From Erythroxylum novogranatense (Eukaryota > Streptophyta > Magnoliopsida > Malpighiales > Erythroxylaceae), in NCBI GenBank assembly GCA_029891385.1, contig CM057228.1:59837783-59901782 (forward strand): a stretch of DNA of 64,000 nucleotides. The letters are read 5' to 3'. The notes under the pieces were generated by a model. It ran no database searches. It was given only the letters and a program-made list of their open reading frames with translations, and had not been told where the DNA came from. Positions 34,904 through 45,780 of this stretch are shown here, piece after piece; positions within the stretch are counted from its first letter, which is position 1; the number at the start of each line of letters is the position of its first letter. Position numbers and translations under genes: made by a program.

Positions 34904-36900
34904 TGATTCCTCAAACCCTTTAGGTTCTCACTTTGCTTACAACTCTTACTACCTAGAACCATAGATGATCCATCAAATGGTTAAAGATCCTAAAATGTGC
35001 ACTCCTTTTCCTCTCCCTATTTTTCAAGTCCATAACTACTAGGTTGTAAGACATTAGGTTCTTTAAAAGTAGCACTGCTTAGGGGAAATTGCTCCAGCCA
35101 TTTGTTATTCACTATACATCTTTCTAGTTTTCTCAGTAAATACCATTCACCATATTATTTATTATGTCACGCAAACCCATTACCATACCATTTCATATTA
35201 GATAACCCTATGTTCTTCACCACTTCTTGTAACTCTATGCTCTTTTTGTTTCCAGTTTCTCCCTCCTCTTATTTAAGTAAATCTTAAAATGTAATTAAAG
35301 TTCCTTAAAACTATCCATGGGTTCTTGATATATTTGCTAATTCTTAGTAATTCAGTCCACGTACCTTGCCTTAGGAACTTATGATTAGCTCTATGGACCA
35401 TTTTTAGTGAAATCTCCTTAACAGTTTCTTTCATCCGAATGTCACAATGTATTAGCTGGTCATTCTTAAACTTGCTTACTATCTCCACCTTGATGATTAA
35501 AACCAATTACTACCCTTCTATTCAATTGATGATCAAGGTTGGTAACCACCTTCCGTCCTTTATCTAGGAATCATAAAATGCTCTCCAAGTTTTCCCTATT
35601 TATTTTGGTTTCCAACAAACCGACAAAACCTAACTTGCTCTTCTTAATTAACTCCTTGAGAACAAGTTGTTTATTAAGGTAGTTAAGCCCTCTAATATTT
35701 GAGGAACTTATCTTGATCATCTTTTCTTTTTCTTAGTTCCTCTTAGGTTTTCTATTCAACCCTAGTGAAGTTGGTCTTGCATCATGTTTAGTACCTGATA
35801 CTTCACTTCTTTCCATGACTGGGGTGCCTACTAGTCTTCCTTAATTCCCATTTTTTGCTCTTCATTGACCTATTTCCCTTTCTCTATTATGTTTGTGACG
35901 TCCAAATCTAAGTCCTGTTCAAACTATCTAGCATCAGACTTTCCTTTTTCTACCTGAATGTTCTCCATTAATACTATGATTCCCTCAAGAGCTTGCTTCC
36001 CTTCAAGATTGTTCTCCAACACTACTGTTGTTTGAGCTTGTTTCCATTCAAGATTGTTCTCTAACACTACTGTTGTTTTCTCCTATGCTATCTTCCCTCT
36101 TTATTATCATTTTTCCTCTATACATTCTTTCTTTCTTTGTTCTTGGGTTTCCATATATAACTAACACCTATTACATCTTCTTCTAGCTCTCCATTCTTCT
36201 TGAACTTCATAATTCTAAACTTATCTGGTAGTTTCTTTGATATATCTATATTAATACATACTCTTGCATATCTTGTCCTCTTCATTAAAGCAGTGTTCTC
36301 ATCTAATACCAATAGTTTTCCTATTTTACATGTAGCTCATCCCTTCAGTAGACTAGCACTCCAATGGCACCTTGTGTATGTTTACCCATAATGGTACTGT
36401 CTCCAATTTACTTCTATCCAATGTGACCCTAAATGTCATTTTTTTAATGAGCATTGGATGATCCATTACATGCCATGGCCCTATTTCGAGCACCTTTTAG
36501 GCATTATCCTCTAAATTGAAATTAAACACAAACATAGCTCATCTTCATTCACCATCATGTTCACAAGCCCCTTGTTTCTCCAAGCTTCATTTGCCTATTT
36601 TTGAACAATTGGGAAGGCCAACCTCTTCTCTAGAAAAAATCCCACTAGGGAAGTGCTCCATTTTCTTGCACCTTATTGTAGTATCTCCAATGGTGTATTC
36701 ATAGGTTTTTCTGCTTCTATTTCCACGTACCTAAGTTTGCCCATATTCTTTGTGTCACCTACAATGGAGTTCCATTTGGTCTTTTCCATGTTCCCATTTT
36801 CATCTCTTGGAATAAGCTTTTCCAAGGTTCCTTTTAAAGATGGGAAGTTCGTGCTGTTGAGTTGGTAGGTTGGTGAGTCAGGTTTGTTTTGCTGCTCCAT
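34904..36900 (-). pseudogene. LINE (L1-type) ORF1 and endonuclease region
   Basis: This is the 5' part of the LINE whose RT is at 7080-9608. On the minus strand an ORF1-like start is near 36900. The stretch 36312-36118 has ALMKRTRYARVCINIDIS, then LPDKFRI and a YIWKP end, the core of the plant L1 nucleic-acid-binding domain. At 35506-35273 is the apurinic endonuclease region with a TWTELL phrase and PWIVLRNFN. In active elements the last motif normally has GDFN, so a catalytic residue is changed. Frameshifts lie between these blocks. The continuation is separated by the A insertion, as shown by the TCAGC duplication. Confidence 0.88.
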
Positions 36901-37449
36901 TTTGGGAATGGTCAGTGGGTAAGGTGGTTAATGGGCTAGTTGGCTTTTGGGTTAATGGGTAAACTGATTCACTTGTTAAATTGAAACAAAAAAAGTTGTT
37001 ACAGAATGGGAGGCAAGAATGTCTGTGCGAGAAAAGAAGGAGAAAGCTCGGAAAGACTTGAAAAAGCTCATCGCTCTCTTCTTCTTTAACCTAGGATTAA
37101 TTACTAATCAAGTCAAAATACAGTTTTTGGGTAAAAGTTTTGGCCAATTATCTAATTTTTAAGACAAAAATATTAATTAAAATTTTTATTTTTGGGGAAT
37201 CATCATAATCAAAAGTTTAAAATTTAAATTACTAGTTACACAACTGCATATGTTGCAATAATTATAATAATATTAAACGTAATTAAAAAATTAAGCATAA
37301 TTATAATAGATTATGGTAATAATTCAGATCACAATTGCAATGCTTAATTCAAAACCTTGGTGATTGTTAGGAATTATTTGGCAGTTGTAAAGTACAATTG
37401 ACATTGCACCGGGAAAGAGTAGCATATATCCATGTTCCGTGACAAACGT
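36901..37449. other. LINE 5' flank and AT-rich spacer
   Basis: The first ~200 bases may be the 5' untranslated part of the LINE. The remainder is AT-rich with no gene or repeat that I can recognise. Confidence 0.4.
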
Positions 37450-37712
37450 AATGGAATATATACGCGGGGGTCGTGTGGTAGAAAGGCGATGGAGCAGTAT
37501 AAATCGAATATATACGGGGGCGTCATGTGGTAGAAAGGAGATAGAGACGCATTGTCACGGAATATATACGCGGGGGTCGTGTGGTTGAAAGGAGATGGAG
37601 CAGTATAAACCGAATATATACGTGGGCGTCGTATGGTAGAAAGGAGATAGAGACGCACTGTCACGGAATATATACACGGGGGTCGTGTGGTAGAAAGGAG
37701 ATAGAGAAGCAT
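37450..37712. repeat. Alternating 52/54 bp tandem repeat
   Basis: Five units start at the GAATATATACG phrase near 37454, 37506, 37560, 37612 and 37666. Odd units carry GGGGGTCGTGTGG and even units GGGCGTC, and spacings alternate 52 and 54 bp. The structure is therefore a 106 bp dimer repeated about 2.5 times. A minus-strand open stretch across it is a by-product. Confidence 0.9.
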
Positions 37713-37849
37713 CTTGCATATCCCTTTTAGTAATTGAGAGATTGAACTTGGCTGCCGACGCCTGCTAATCGTTGAACTTTATATATTTGACAAATGGGAA
37801 TCGAAACGGGAATAGGAACGGTTCACATATAAAACTATAATGCTACTGT

Positions 37850-38245
37850 AAATAATTTAGGTCGTCATTCTCAAAAAAAAAAAAAAAAAGAAGATTTCCA
37901 TGGAAAAACAGGCTTTGCCGCCAGTGTGCCGACACGCCAATAGGATTTTTCTTTAGGATTTATGCATATAGGAATCTTGTTTAGCATGTATAAGCTTTTT
38001 CGCATAAGAAAAAAGAGAACGTGAGAACGTGCATTGCTTGAATTTTCTAAATAAAATTCCTATGCTATAATTTAGGCCTTCCTTCTCAGAAAAGAAAAAA
38101 AAAATCCCTTTCGTCTTATTCCTTGGGAAAGGAGGCTTGGCCGCTCGTGTGTTGACGTGTCAATCGGAATTTTCTTTACAATGTACGCATTGTATGGTTT
38201 TTTGCATAAGTAAAAGAATAACATGAGAACGTGCATTGCTTGAAT
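37850..38245. repeat. Tandem duplication of ~205-215 bp
   Basis: Two diverged units run head to tail. Each has a TTTAGG...TTCTCA phrase with an A-rich run, a GGAAA...GGCTT...GCCG phrase, a CGCATAAG or GCATAAG phrase, and ends with GAGAACGTGCATTGCTTGAA. The end phrases lie at 38023 and 38225. No coding capacity was seen. Confidence 0.8.
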
Positions 38246-39063
38246 CTGGGATAAAACATTGGATTACGAGTGACATTACGGATTTATTTATTACAATAAT
38301 TACAGTTAGTCTGGAGCAAAATTATATTCATGTTTTTGAAGAATAATTAAAACAAAATTATTTATTAATGTCATGATTATTCAATACAATTAAACTAACC
38401 TTATAATTGCAACATGCTAAATTCAAGGATTGGATGGATAATTACATCGATGAACAATTAAGTCCATTGTTGTTTTTTATGAAACAGAGTGACAGAGATG
38501 CAAAGGATTGACTATTGCTATTTCCAAACCCTGAAAAAATTATATACAATTTTTAATGGGGCGATTGTATTTAAGGTTGGCTAGTAGTAAGGTCCCCTGT
38601 GCATTGCAAATATAGACCAAGCCTATCCATCATAGCAAATCCATGAACACAGGTTCAATGATACATATGAGAGAAGTACTAAGCCAATTATGTTGACATC
38701 TAATTAATTGAGGTTTGTACAAAATTATATTTATTGTTTATTATGCTAATTCATAACATTAATGATAAAATTCTATCATTCTCCCACTTAGACAACACAA
38801 CCAATATCAATGAATAGCAGAACCAAATCTCCAAATTGACATAACAATATGTGGTCACAATAGAATGTCAAAGTAAAGGCAACAATCTCTCAATTATAAA
38901 TCCAAAATCAGGTTATAAGTACCTCAATAATATAGAAATCAAACGCAATAGGAGTACTGATAACATATATATAAGATATCCATACCTCGATGACCTAAAC
39001 AAAATGTCATAAGGAAATGCACACAACAAAATGAGACTGTGTACAAAATATCTCCAACAAAAG
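38246..39063. other. AT-rich spacer with a copia-like polypurine tract on the minus strand
   Basis: No gene is visible. At 38780-38790 the minus strand reads TAAGTGGGAGAA followed by TGATAGAATTTT. This looks like a copia polypurine tract with an LTR start reading leftward, but no matching LTR or coding domain was found. Confidence 0.35.
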
Positions 39064-40430
39064 TGTAACATCCCGTTACTTATGATAAGGCTTGAATAGT
39101 GAACATGAGAAATTAGAACGTATAACTGATGCTTATTAATACGATTAAAATGTGATTTGACAATTTTGGTATATTTAGGGTATTTCAAAATTTTTGGTAG
39201 ATTTTAGAATTTGGAGTATTTTTAAAATAGGAAAAATGTTGAAATTAGGCCAATTCTACTCTAACATATGGATTGATTAAATGTTGACAAATGGTTTACA
39301 TATATGGTGACATGTGACAGTATGGAACAATGACACATCTAATACATGCAAGATAACCTTGTAGTCTTGTTTTGAGTAAAGAAAGGTTATTGTATCTCGT
39401 TTGTTCTTACTGGAATCACCAAAATACTCTTTTGGTTATTCATCACTGAATAGCAAATTGTTATTCTTTTTGTGTGAAATTGATTCCCTCTCATCACTGG
39501 AACTATTGCTGAATGAAGTAAGTGATTTTGATGATGTTTTACGGTATAAATATATACATGCATGAGTGGGTTTAAGAAGTGTAGTTTCGGTGACGAATGA
39601 ATTAGATGATGGATTTGTGAAAAAGGAATTATTTAAAAACTGTATGAAATAGACTTTGTTTTGGATATGAGTTCACGAAAGTTGATGTCTCTGTTATGGT
39701 TTAGAGAAATACGTATATGGTTTTTTTACTGTTCATGCATGAACATGTGAAGTGTTTAGAGAGATGAGTTTAAATGAATTTAATGATATGAAATGAAGAT
39801 TTGGTGAAGTCGTGGTATAAAAATGATAAAATGAAAAGTTTATGATGAAATGAAGTTGTTGTTGATGATGAAATGAAGTTGTTGATGAAAATGAGGAATG
39901 CAAAAAAATGAAAAGTGCAAAAATTGGTGAATGTCTTTATATGTTCTATTTTTAGTGTTAGTGTGTAATCTTGAATTTTGATTTGTTGTGGATGGTTTTG
40001 AATTGTAATGGGAGTTGGAAAGAGGAGAAAATAATGGAGTCATAGATTGAATGAGAAAAGAATCAGAAATCTAGAAAAAAAATGGTAAGGAGAATAACGA
40101 GAAATATTCAATCAAAAAGAGAAGATAGAAGATCGCGAGTCACGATCGTGCTTCTGTACGATTGTGACATCGTTGTTGATGGTCGTGAGTCACGATCGCA
40201 ACATTCAACTATTTTTCTGGAAGAGTTTATGTTGAACATTCTTCAATCTTTTTATTATAACTTCTTCACTCGATGTCCAAATGACTTGATTGTTGAACCA
40301 TTGAACTCATAACACAATAATATACGTCTCCACCAAAACTTATAGCTATCTGAAATCATTTGGGAGAGATGGAGAGAAAAATGTGGGACGGTTCTGATTT
40401 GGTGTGCATGACTGTGATTTAATTTCATTG
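39064..40430 (+). mobile_element. Truncated gypsy LTR related to element A
   Basis: The sequence begins TGTAACATCCCG, the same terminus as A-type LTRs, and reads rightward. At 40130-40205 it holds two GTCACGATCG-type palindromic units like those of A. It stops without a GTTACA end where SIRE-like RT sequence begins near 40431. Short frames inside are not credible genes. Confidence 0.7.
40130..40206. repeat. GATCG palindromic units in truncated LTR
   Basis: Phrases GCGAGTCACGATCGTGC and CGTGAGTCACGATCGC lie about 50 bp apart. They parallel the minisatellite of element A. Confidence 0.65.
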
Positions 40431-40432
40431 GC

Positions 40433-41750
40433 GTGCAAGAAGGGATATACTACAATGAGACATATGCTCCAGTAGCAAAACTTGAAGCTATTAGGATATT
40501 GCTGGCATATGCTATTTGTCATAATATAAAGCTTTTTCAGATAGACGTGAAGAGCGCTTTTCTGAATGGTTTTATAGACGAAGAGGTGTATGTGAAGCAA
40601 CCTCCTGACTTTAAGGATGTTAAGAATCCAGAACATGTCTATAGACTTCATAAAACTTTATACGGCTTGAAGCAAGCTCCTAGAGCTTGGTATGATCATC
40701 TAAGTAATTTTCTCTTGGAGAATGCATTTACTAGAGGTCAAGTGGATAAAACGCTTTTCAGAAAGAATTATGAGAATGATTTTATATTAGTGCAAATTTA
40801 TGTTGATGATATCATATTTGGTGCTACTTCAAAGAAGTTGTGTATGATTTTTGAGAGTCTGATGAAAAATAAGTTTGAAATGAGTATGATGGGTGAGTTA
40901 AAGTTCTTTCTTGGGTTGCAAGTTAAGAAAACCGAAGAGAAAATCTTTATCCATCAACAAAAGTATGTGAAAGAATTGTTGTGTAAATTTGATATGAATA
41001 ATGTGAAGCCTATGACAACTCCGATGCATCATTCGAATCTTTTGTCGAAAGAAGAACTTGGTAAGAAGGTGAATCAAACCCTCTATAGAGGGATGATCGG
41101 TTCTTCTTGTATCTTCTGCAAGTAGACACGATATTACATTAGGTGTATGCTTGTGTGCAAGGTTTCAGCCGATCTAGAGAGTCTCATTTATTCTTTGTAA
41201 AAGGATTATGAGATATCTCGCAGGTACTACTGATCTTTGCTTAATGTTTGAGAAAGGTAAAGATTTCAGGATAATCGAATATTGCGATGCGGACTATGCC
41301 GGAGATAGAATTAAAAGGAAGAGTACTAGTGGAGGATGTCACTTTCTTGACACAAACCTAGTTTCCTAGTCAAGCAAAAGACAAAGCTCAATCGCTCTTT
41401 CAACTGCCGAAGCCGAGTATATATCTGCCGCAAGCTGTTGTTCACAAACATTGTGGATTAAATATCAACTAGAAGATTATTCAGTTCGAGAAGAGGAGAT
41501 CCCAATCTATTGTGACAACACCAACACAATCAACTTGTCAAAGAACCTGATATAGCATTTGAGAGTAAAGCATATTGAAGTCAGACATCATTTCTTGAGA
41601 GACTACGTTCAGAGGAAGGTGGTGTCACTATAGTTCGTTGAAACAGAGTATCAATGGGCAGATATCTTCACTAAACTATTGAGTGAAGATCGGTTTAAGG
41701 AAATCAGACGGAACCTTAACATGGTTATGTTAAATGACCAGTCAGGCTAG
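40433..41750 (+). pseudogene. SIRE-like Ty1/copia RT and RNase H, 5' truncated
   Basis: An intact 230-codon stretch (40433-41125) starts inside the RT domain. It shows the motifs ETYAPVAKLEAIRILLA, IDVKSAFLNG and YGLKQAPRAWY, the active site YVDD at 40799-40810, and MGELKFFLGLQV. After 41125 the frame shifts and holds several stops. RNase H is still readable with YCDADYAGD, RKSTSGG, LSTAEAEYI and YCDNTN. The motifs and the long downstream region fit the SIRE (Maximus) lineage. Gag, protease and integrase are missing; the 5' break abuts a truncated gypsy LTR. Confidence 0.94.
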
Positions 41751-42016
41751 AAGACCGTCAAAAGTTAACGGCGTCAGAAACAGTAGTTTACAGCTGGTAA
41801 CTTCTCTCACAAGGAAGTTTCGGAGGGAAAAGGTTGATAGCCTTGAGGATCCCAACGATTCTAGAACCCATCGTTTAAGACCCTTCGAGTAGTCTGAAAC
41901 TATAATCATTTCGATTACTCTTACTCCCAGACGTTTCAACTCTCTCCTGAAAAACTCTCGCAAACAACTTTACTTTTGAAGAATATCCTACCAGAGGCAG
42001 TTTCAAATCAGAAGCA
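41751..42016 (+). other. Spacer between pol and accessory region
   Basis: About 270 bases lie between the end of pol and the first ATG of the accessory region. It contains CTCTCCTGAAAAACTC-type pyrimidine-rich sequence and no gene. It would be the leader if the downstream region is made from a separate or spliced mRNA (inference). Confidence 0.45.
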
Positions 42017-42630
42017 ATGGAGCCAGCTATGATGTTCGGAAGGCATGTGGACTTTGAATCTCTGAAGAGAGATGCTATGGATGTTGAACCAGAAATTGTA
42101 GAAGCTAGGTGGAGAAATTTCTTCCAAGTGTGGGAACCAGTGTATATAGATGAGGCATATGACTTCTGGAAGCATGCGCAACTGGTTGATAACACCATCA
42201 TCTCCACAATAGATGAAATAACTGTTATTGTGACAAAGGAGTTAGTGGAGAAGGTGACTGAATGCTCTTCGGTTGGAGAAACCCTATCAACCAAAGCCGG
42301 ATGGATGTCCAAGGTTAGTATGAAGGAAGAATATGTCAGAAAACAGTTATATGGAGCTAATGAACCATGGGAGAGGAAGACTTCAAGTCTAGTCACGAAG
42401 GCTAGGGTTCTTCATGCGATTTTGTTTAATTGCATCTTACCAAGAGCAGGTCAAGACATCTAGTGACTACTTGGATGAGCAATATACATTATCTCTTTGA
42501 ATCGTGACCAATAGACCTACCATTTTTATTTTTCATTATATGGTTAAGGGATGAAGGATACCAACAATTATCCTACGGCATGCTACTCGGTAGGATTTTA
42601 AGGAATCCGAGTCCTTCTTCAGAGGAATCG
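42017..42630 (+). pseudogene. Accessory region of SIRE-like element, N-terminal domain
   Basis: The ATG at 42017 opens a 148-codon frame rich in acidic and aromatic residues, including RWRNFFQVW and KARVLHAILFNCILPRAG. The last phrase resembles the conserved core of the plant retroelement-associated domain often named 'putative plant transposon protein'. The frame closes at 42461-42463. Recognisable continuation persists in other frames, for example YGMLLGRILRNPSPSSEE at 42563-42616. The gene is therefore shifted and broken. It lies downstream of pol, where SIRE elements carry an extra, sometimes envelope-like, reading frame. No signal peptide or membrane segment is evident, so I do not call it an envelope. 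Confidence 0.65.
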
Positions 42631-42634
42631 AAGG

Positions 42635-43363
42635 ATGGTATCTGTCAAGAGTACCATTAACTCAGATACTATCAGAAGAATGGGCTTGAAGACTGTGGTA
42701 AAAGTAGAAGCAGAGTCTACAAAGAAAGCTAGAACTGAGGGGGAGCGGTTATTGAAGAAGTCTCCCGCCACAAGCTCTAAATCTCAAGTAAGTATGAGAT
42801 TACCGGTAGATGAAAGAAAAAAACTATCTGGTAGACCATTGATAAAACAGGCAAGTCCTCAAAGGGAAGTAAACCCAGTTCGGAGGACAGAAGAAGGTGC
42901 GCAGAAAAGAAAAGGAGAGATTCTTTTGGGTGAGATTTCTAAAAAGGCGAAGAGATCACCTAGGATTCGCACTCTGCGACAACAGGAAGACAAGAGAGCC
43001 AGAGAGCATAGTCAAGCAGAAGTATCTGGATCTCGCGTACCGAAGGGAACAAGATCTCTAGTCTCAATTTTAGAAGAAGACTCATCCAAACAGGCTAAAG
43101 AGACTGAAAAGAAAAGAAAGTCGGAGTCTGAGAAGGAAAAATCTCAAGTGCAGAAATCTTCGAGACTGACTGAAGCAGAAGAAAAGACTAAGAAGATTAG
43201 TCGGAAGAAGAGTGTGTCCACTGCTGGGGAAGTTAGTCGAAAGAAAGAAACCTTCAATGCTGCTCAAAAGGAGAAGGAAAAGAAAGAAACCTTCAATGCT
43301 GCTCAAAAGAAGAGTGTGTCCATTGCTCAACAGGAGGGACCAGAGGAGATAAGCCTGGTTTAG
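42635..43363 (+). pseudogene. Accessory region, charged middle part
   Basis: This 242-codon frame is very rich in Lys, Glu, Ser and Arg and is probably disordered. It includes KKAKRSPRIRTLRQQE, which recurs nearly unchanged in the second copy near 62655-62695, and RSLVSILEED (RSLVSILREE in the second copy). A short internal repeat, KETFNAAQK, occurs twice near 43250 and 43285. It follows the N-terminal part after a frame change. It may be a nucleic-acid-binding linker, but this is a guess from composition. Confidence 0.7.
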
Positions 43364-44324
43364 GAGAATCCTAATGAAGATCAACCAGAGGCTGGTTCAG
43401 GTACCACAGGAGAAAAATGATGAACCTGGTATGATTGTATTCAACTATTCTAAATTTTTGAGAAGATACAAGTTGAAGATCAGAATGGTTGAAGTTGTTA
43501 CCAAGAGGAGGACTGCAATCGCCATCTGTAATCAACCAAGGAAGAAGATAATGGCTGTCGTATAACCTATTTCGATAAATAGTGGCACATGGCATTTACT
43601 GAATGAAGATGAAAAGAATTTCTATTATGTCTTGAGGGATGCTGCTACAAAGCCATACCCTACAAAAATGTCCAGCAAACCATGTACTATTTATCCAATC
43701 ACAGAGAAGACGAAAATAAAGGTTGTACCAGATATTCAGCCAAGATATCCTTTGGATTTGAATAAGGGGAAGTCGAAGCTATTTCCTGAAGAAATAAGTG
43801 ATGATCTGTCCGCAGATCAAATTGAAGAAGAAGTGCGTCGAATTGATGAAGCATGCACGTCGAAAGAGAATACTGATGGAGCTAGTTGTAGCTATACAGA
43901 TAAGTATGAATACTGTCTAGTAGGGGGACGATCGATAACAGGGATGTTTATTGAATCCTTTATTCAGACAGTTTTGCGTATTAGGCCTTTATCTAATACA
44001 TTATCTATTGAAGCTGAAGCCATACCCCTGCAAGGAAGACAGTTGCTAATGCTACCTGCTCCCTTTGATTTAGACCTTCCAGAGTCAAATTTATTCGTTC
44101 ATCCACCCACATTTGCGATTCGAGAAGATTACATTCCATCCCCGGACGCATATGCTACAACAATTGCGTTCACTGCACCCTCAGCAAATAATGATCAATC
44201 CTCTTCACCGTTAGACTCACAAGCTGAAATTAGCAAATTACGCAGAGAAGTCAACGAGATAAAGGAGACGATGAATGATTTGAAGATGATGATGACAGAA
44301 CTGCTGAAGAGTCATCGTCGTTAA
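43364..44324 (+). pseudogene. Accessory region, conserved C-terminal part with coiled coil
   Basis: The first ~200 bases are in changing frames with a stop near 43563. From about 43590 the frame reads HLLNEDEK, then YPTKM, PITEKT and IKVVPDIQPR. It continues with QIEEEVRRIDEAC and then PAPFDLDLPESNL. The last ~35 residues form heptads (ISKLRREVNEIKETMNDLKM), a likely coiled coil. The same blocks occur in the same order at 63140-63699 in a clearly diverged copy. The frame ends at 44322-44324, about 215 bases before the polypurine tract. The function is unknown. Confidence 0.75.
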
Positions 44325-44539
44325 TCATTTTTTATTATAACAAATAGGGGGAGAAGAGAATGAGCAGAGGAGAAGAGAATGAGCAGAATAGAATCTCAAA
44401 GGGTATGACTGAAGCAGACGAAGAAAAGAAAGGAAGAAAAGAAAGGAAGAAAAGAAAGAAGATTTTTGAAGATAAGTTTTTTTTAATGTTTTAAACATTG
44501 TATTTTGTTTTCTTTTTATGTGTATAATTTGTTATCATC
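44325..44539 (+). other. Purine-rich 3' untranslated region of SIRE-like element
   Basis: Short repeats of GAGGAGAAGAGAATGAGCAG and GAAAGGAAGAAAA are followed by a T-rich stretch. No gene is seen. Confidence 0.6.
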
Positions 44540-44553
44540 AAAAAGGGGGAGAT
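44540..44553 (+). promoter_or_regulatory. Polypurine tract of SIRE-like element
   Basis: AAAAAGGGGGAGAT follows ATCATC, the form typical of SIRE elements, directly before the TG of the LTR. Confidence 0.9.
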
Positions 44554-45780
44554 TGTTAAGTCAAAATGACTTTACATATATATGATTTTGATAGATAACA
44601 AAGAAGTAGTAAAAGAAGAAGCAAAGTAAAAACACGTGACGCTTGACGCCTTGAGCCAAAGTAAAAATCTGAGCCTTGAGCAGAAGTTAACAGACAGATG
44701 AAGAAATCTGAGACGCATATTGAAAAAACAGAGGGAGAAGTAGAGGCGCAGATGCAAGACAAAACATAGGCAGCACGCAAAGTAAAAATCTGACGACGAG
44801 CGAAGAAATCTGAGACACAAACAAAGTTAAAAGGCAGGCGAAGAAATATGAGGCAGATTGAAAAAAGCAGGCGGAGAAGTAGAGGCGTGAGACGCTTGAG
44901 ACAAAAACACGGGCGTAAGATAAAAACACGTATACCTGATTTGACGCAGACGCAAAGTAAAATACGGATCGACGCCTTGACACAAAGTAAAAATCTGAGA
45001 TACGCACGCAGACGCAAAGTGAGAAAAAGACACAGACGCAGACGTAAGGAGAAAAGAAGACGCAGACGTAAAAATATAGACGGAGAAAAACAGACGCAGA
45101 ATTCAAAAGAAGACGCAAGAGTTAGTTCGAGTTAGTTACAGAACTCAACTGATTAACCGTTTCTTTCAAGATTCAAGAAACAAGATTCAAGATTCAAGAA
45201 TCAAGAAGCAGTTGCAGACTAAGGCTATAAATATGAGTCGAAGTCTAAGATTGCAAAGTTAGCCAAAATTAGCGAAAGTTAGCAAAAAAGTTTACAAGAG
45301 CGAAAGCGAACATTGTGCAAATTAGCTGAGAGCTAGTTTTATTGTAACAAGTTTTCAATACTTTTGTAAGAAAGTAGTACAGATAGCTTGCAAAGGCTAA
45401 GAGTGAAATAATACTGAGTGTAGAGACCTGAAGAGGCTCGGAAAGAATACTTGTATACATTGAAGAGATAGCGAAATCTCAGAAAGAACTCTGAGGACTG
45501 GACGTAACCCACGGTTTGGGGTGAACCAGGATAAAATCACTGTGTCAACTTCTCTCTAACCTATATCTCTTAAAGTTCAAAGTTTTGTTATTACTTAATT
45601 TCCTAAACAAGTTTTTAAAGTTTTGATTGACTGGAACGCACTGAAGTTTCTATAAAAGAACTTATTTTTTAACGAAACAGTTTTGAAAGAGTTTTCAAAA
45701 AGGAGAATACACAATTCAACCCCCCCTCTCGTGTATTCACTATCGTATTATAAGCATTGTACTAACGTGTGACTTACTTC
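44554..45780 (+). mobile_element. 3' LTR of SIRE-like element
   Basis: The LTR starts TGTTAAGTCAAAATGAC and holds a degenerate AGACGCAAAGTAAAAATCTG repeat at 44600-45120. A CAAGATTCAAGA repeat lies near 45168-45200 and a TATA box at 45225. It ends near a C-rich CAACCCCCCC phrase and TTACTTC. The right end is set by the start of the Athila/Tat-like LTR homology, so up to some bases may be missing. Minus-strand open stretches at 44556-45118 arise from the lack of stops in the repeat. Confidence 0.85.
45225..45233 (+). promoter_or_regulatory. TATA box of SIRE-like LTR
   Basis: CTATAAATA lies in the middle of the LTR after the direct repeats, as expected for the U3/R promoter of a copia LTR. Confidence 0.6.

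Noticed and set aside
37374..37712. 112-codon minus-strand frame across the 52/54 bp repeat
   Set aside because: The 106 bp period is not a multiple of three, so each dimer is read in a different frame. The openness follows from the repeat and not from coding.
40433..41125. Active reverse transcriptase gene
   Set aside because: The frame is open, but it lacks the start of RT and all upstream domains, and RNase H is broken just after it.
42017..42463. Host gene
   Set aside because: It sits between RNase H and the polypurine tract of the same element, and its neighbouring blocks recur in a second retroelement copy at 62511.
42017..44324. Envelope protein of a SIRE element
   Set aside because: No signal peptide, transmembrane helix or cleavage site is seen. 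The protein is charged and coiled-coil-like, so the neutral name accessory region is used.
44556..45118. Overlapping minus-strand open frames of up to 153 codons
   Set aside because: They lie in the repeat-filled SIRE LTR, where AGACGC-type repeats lack stops on the minus strand. Composition is Leu/Phe/Ser/Cys-rich with no domain, and three frames overlap.
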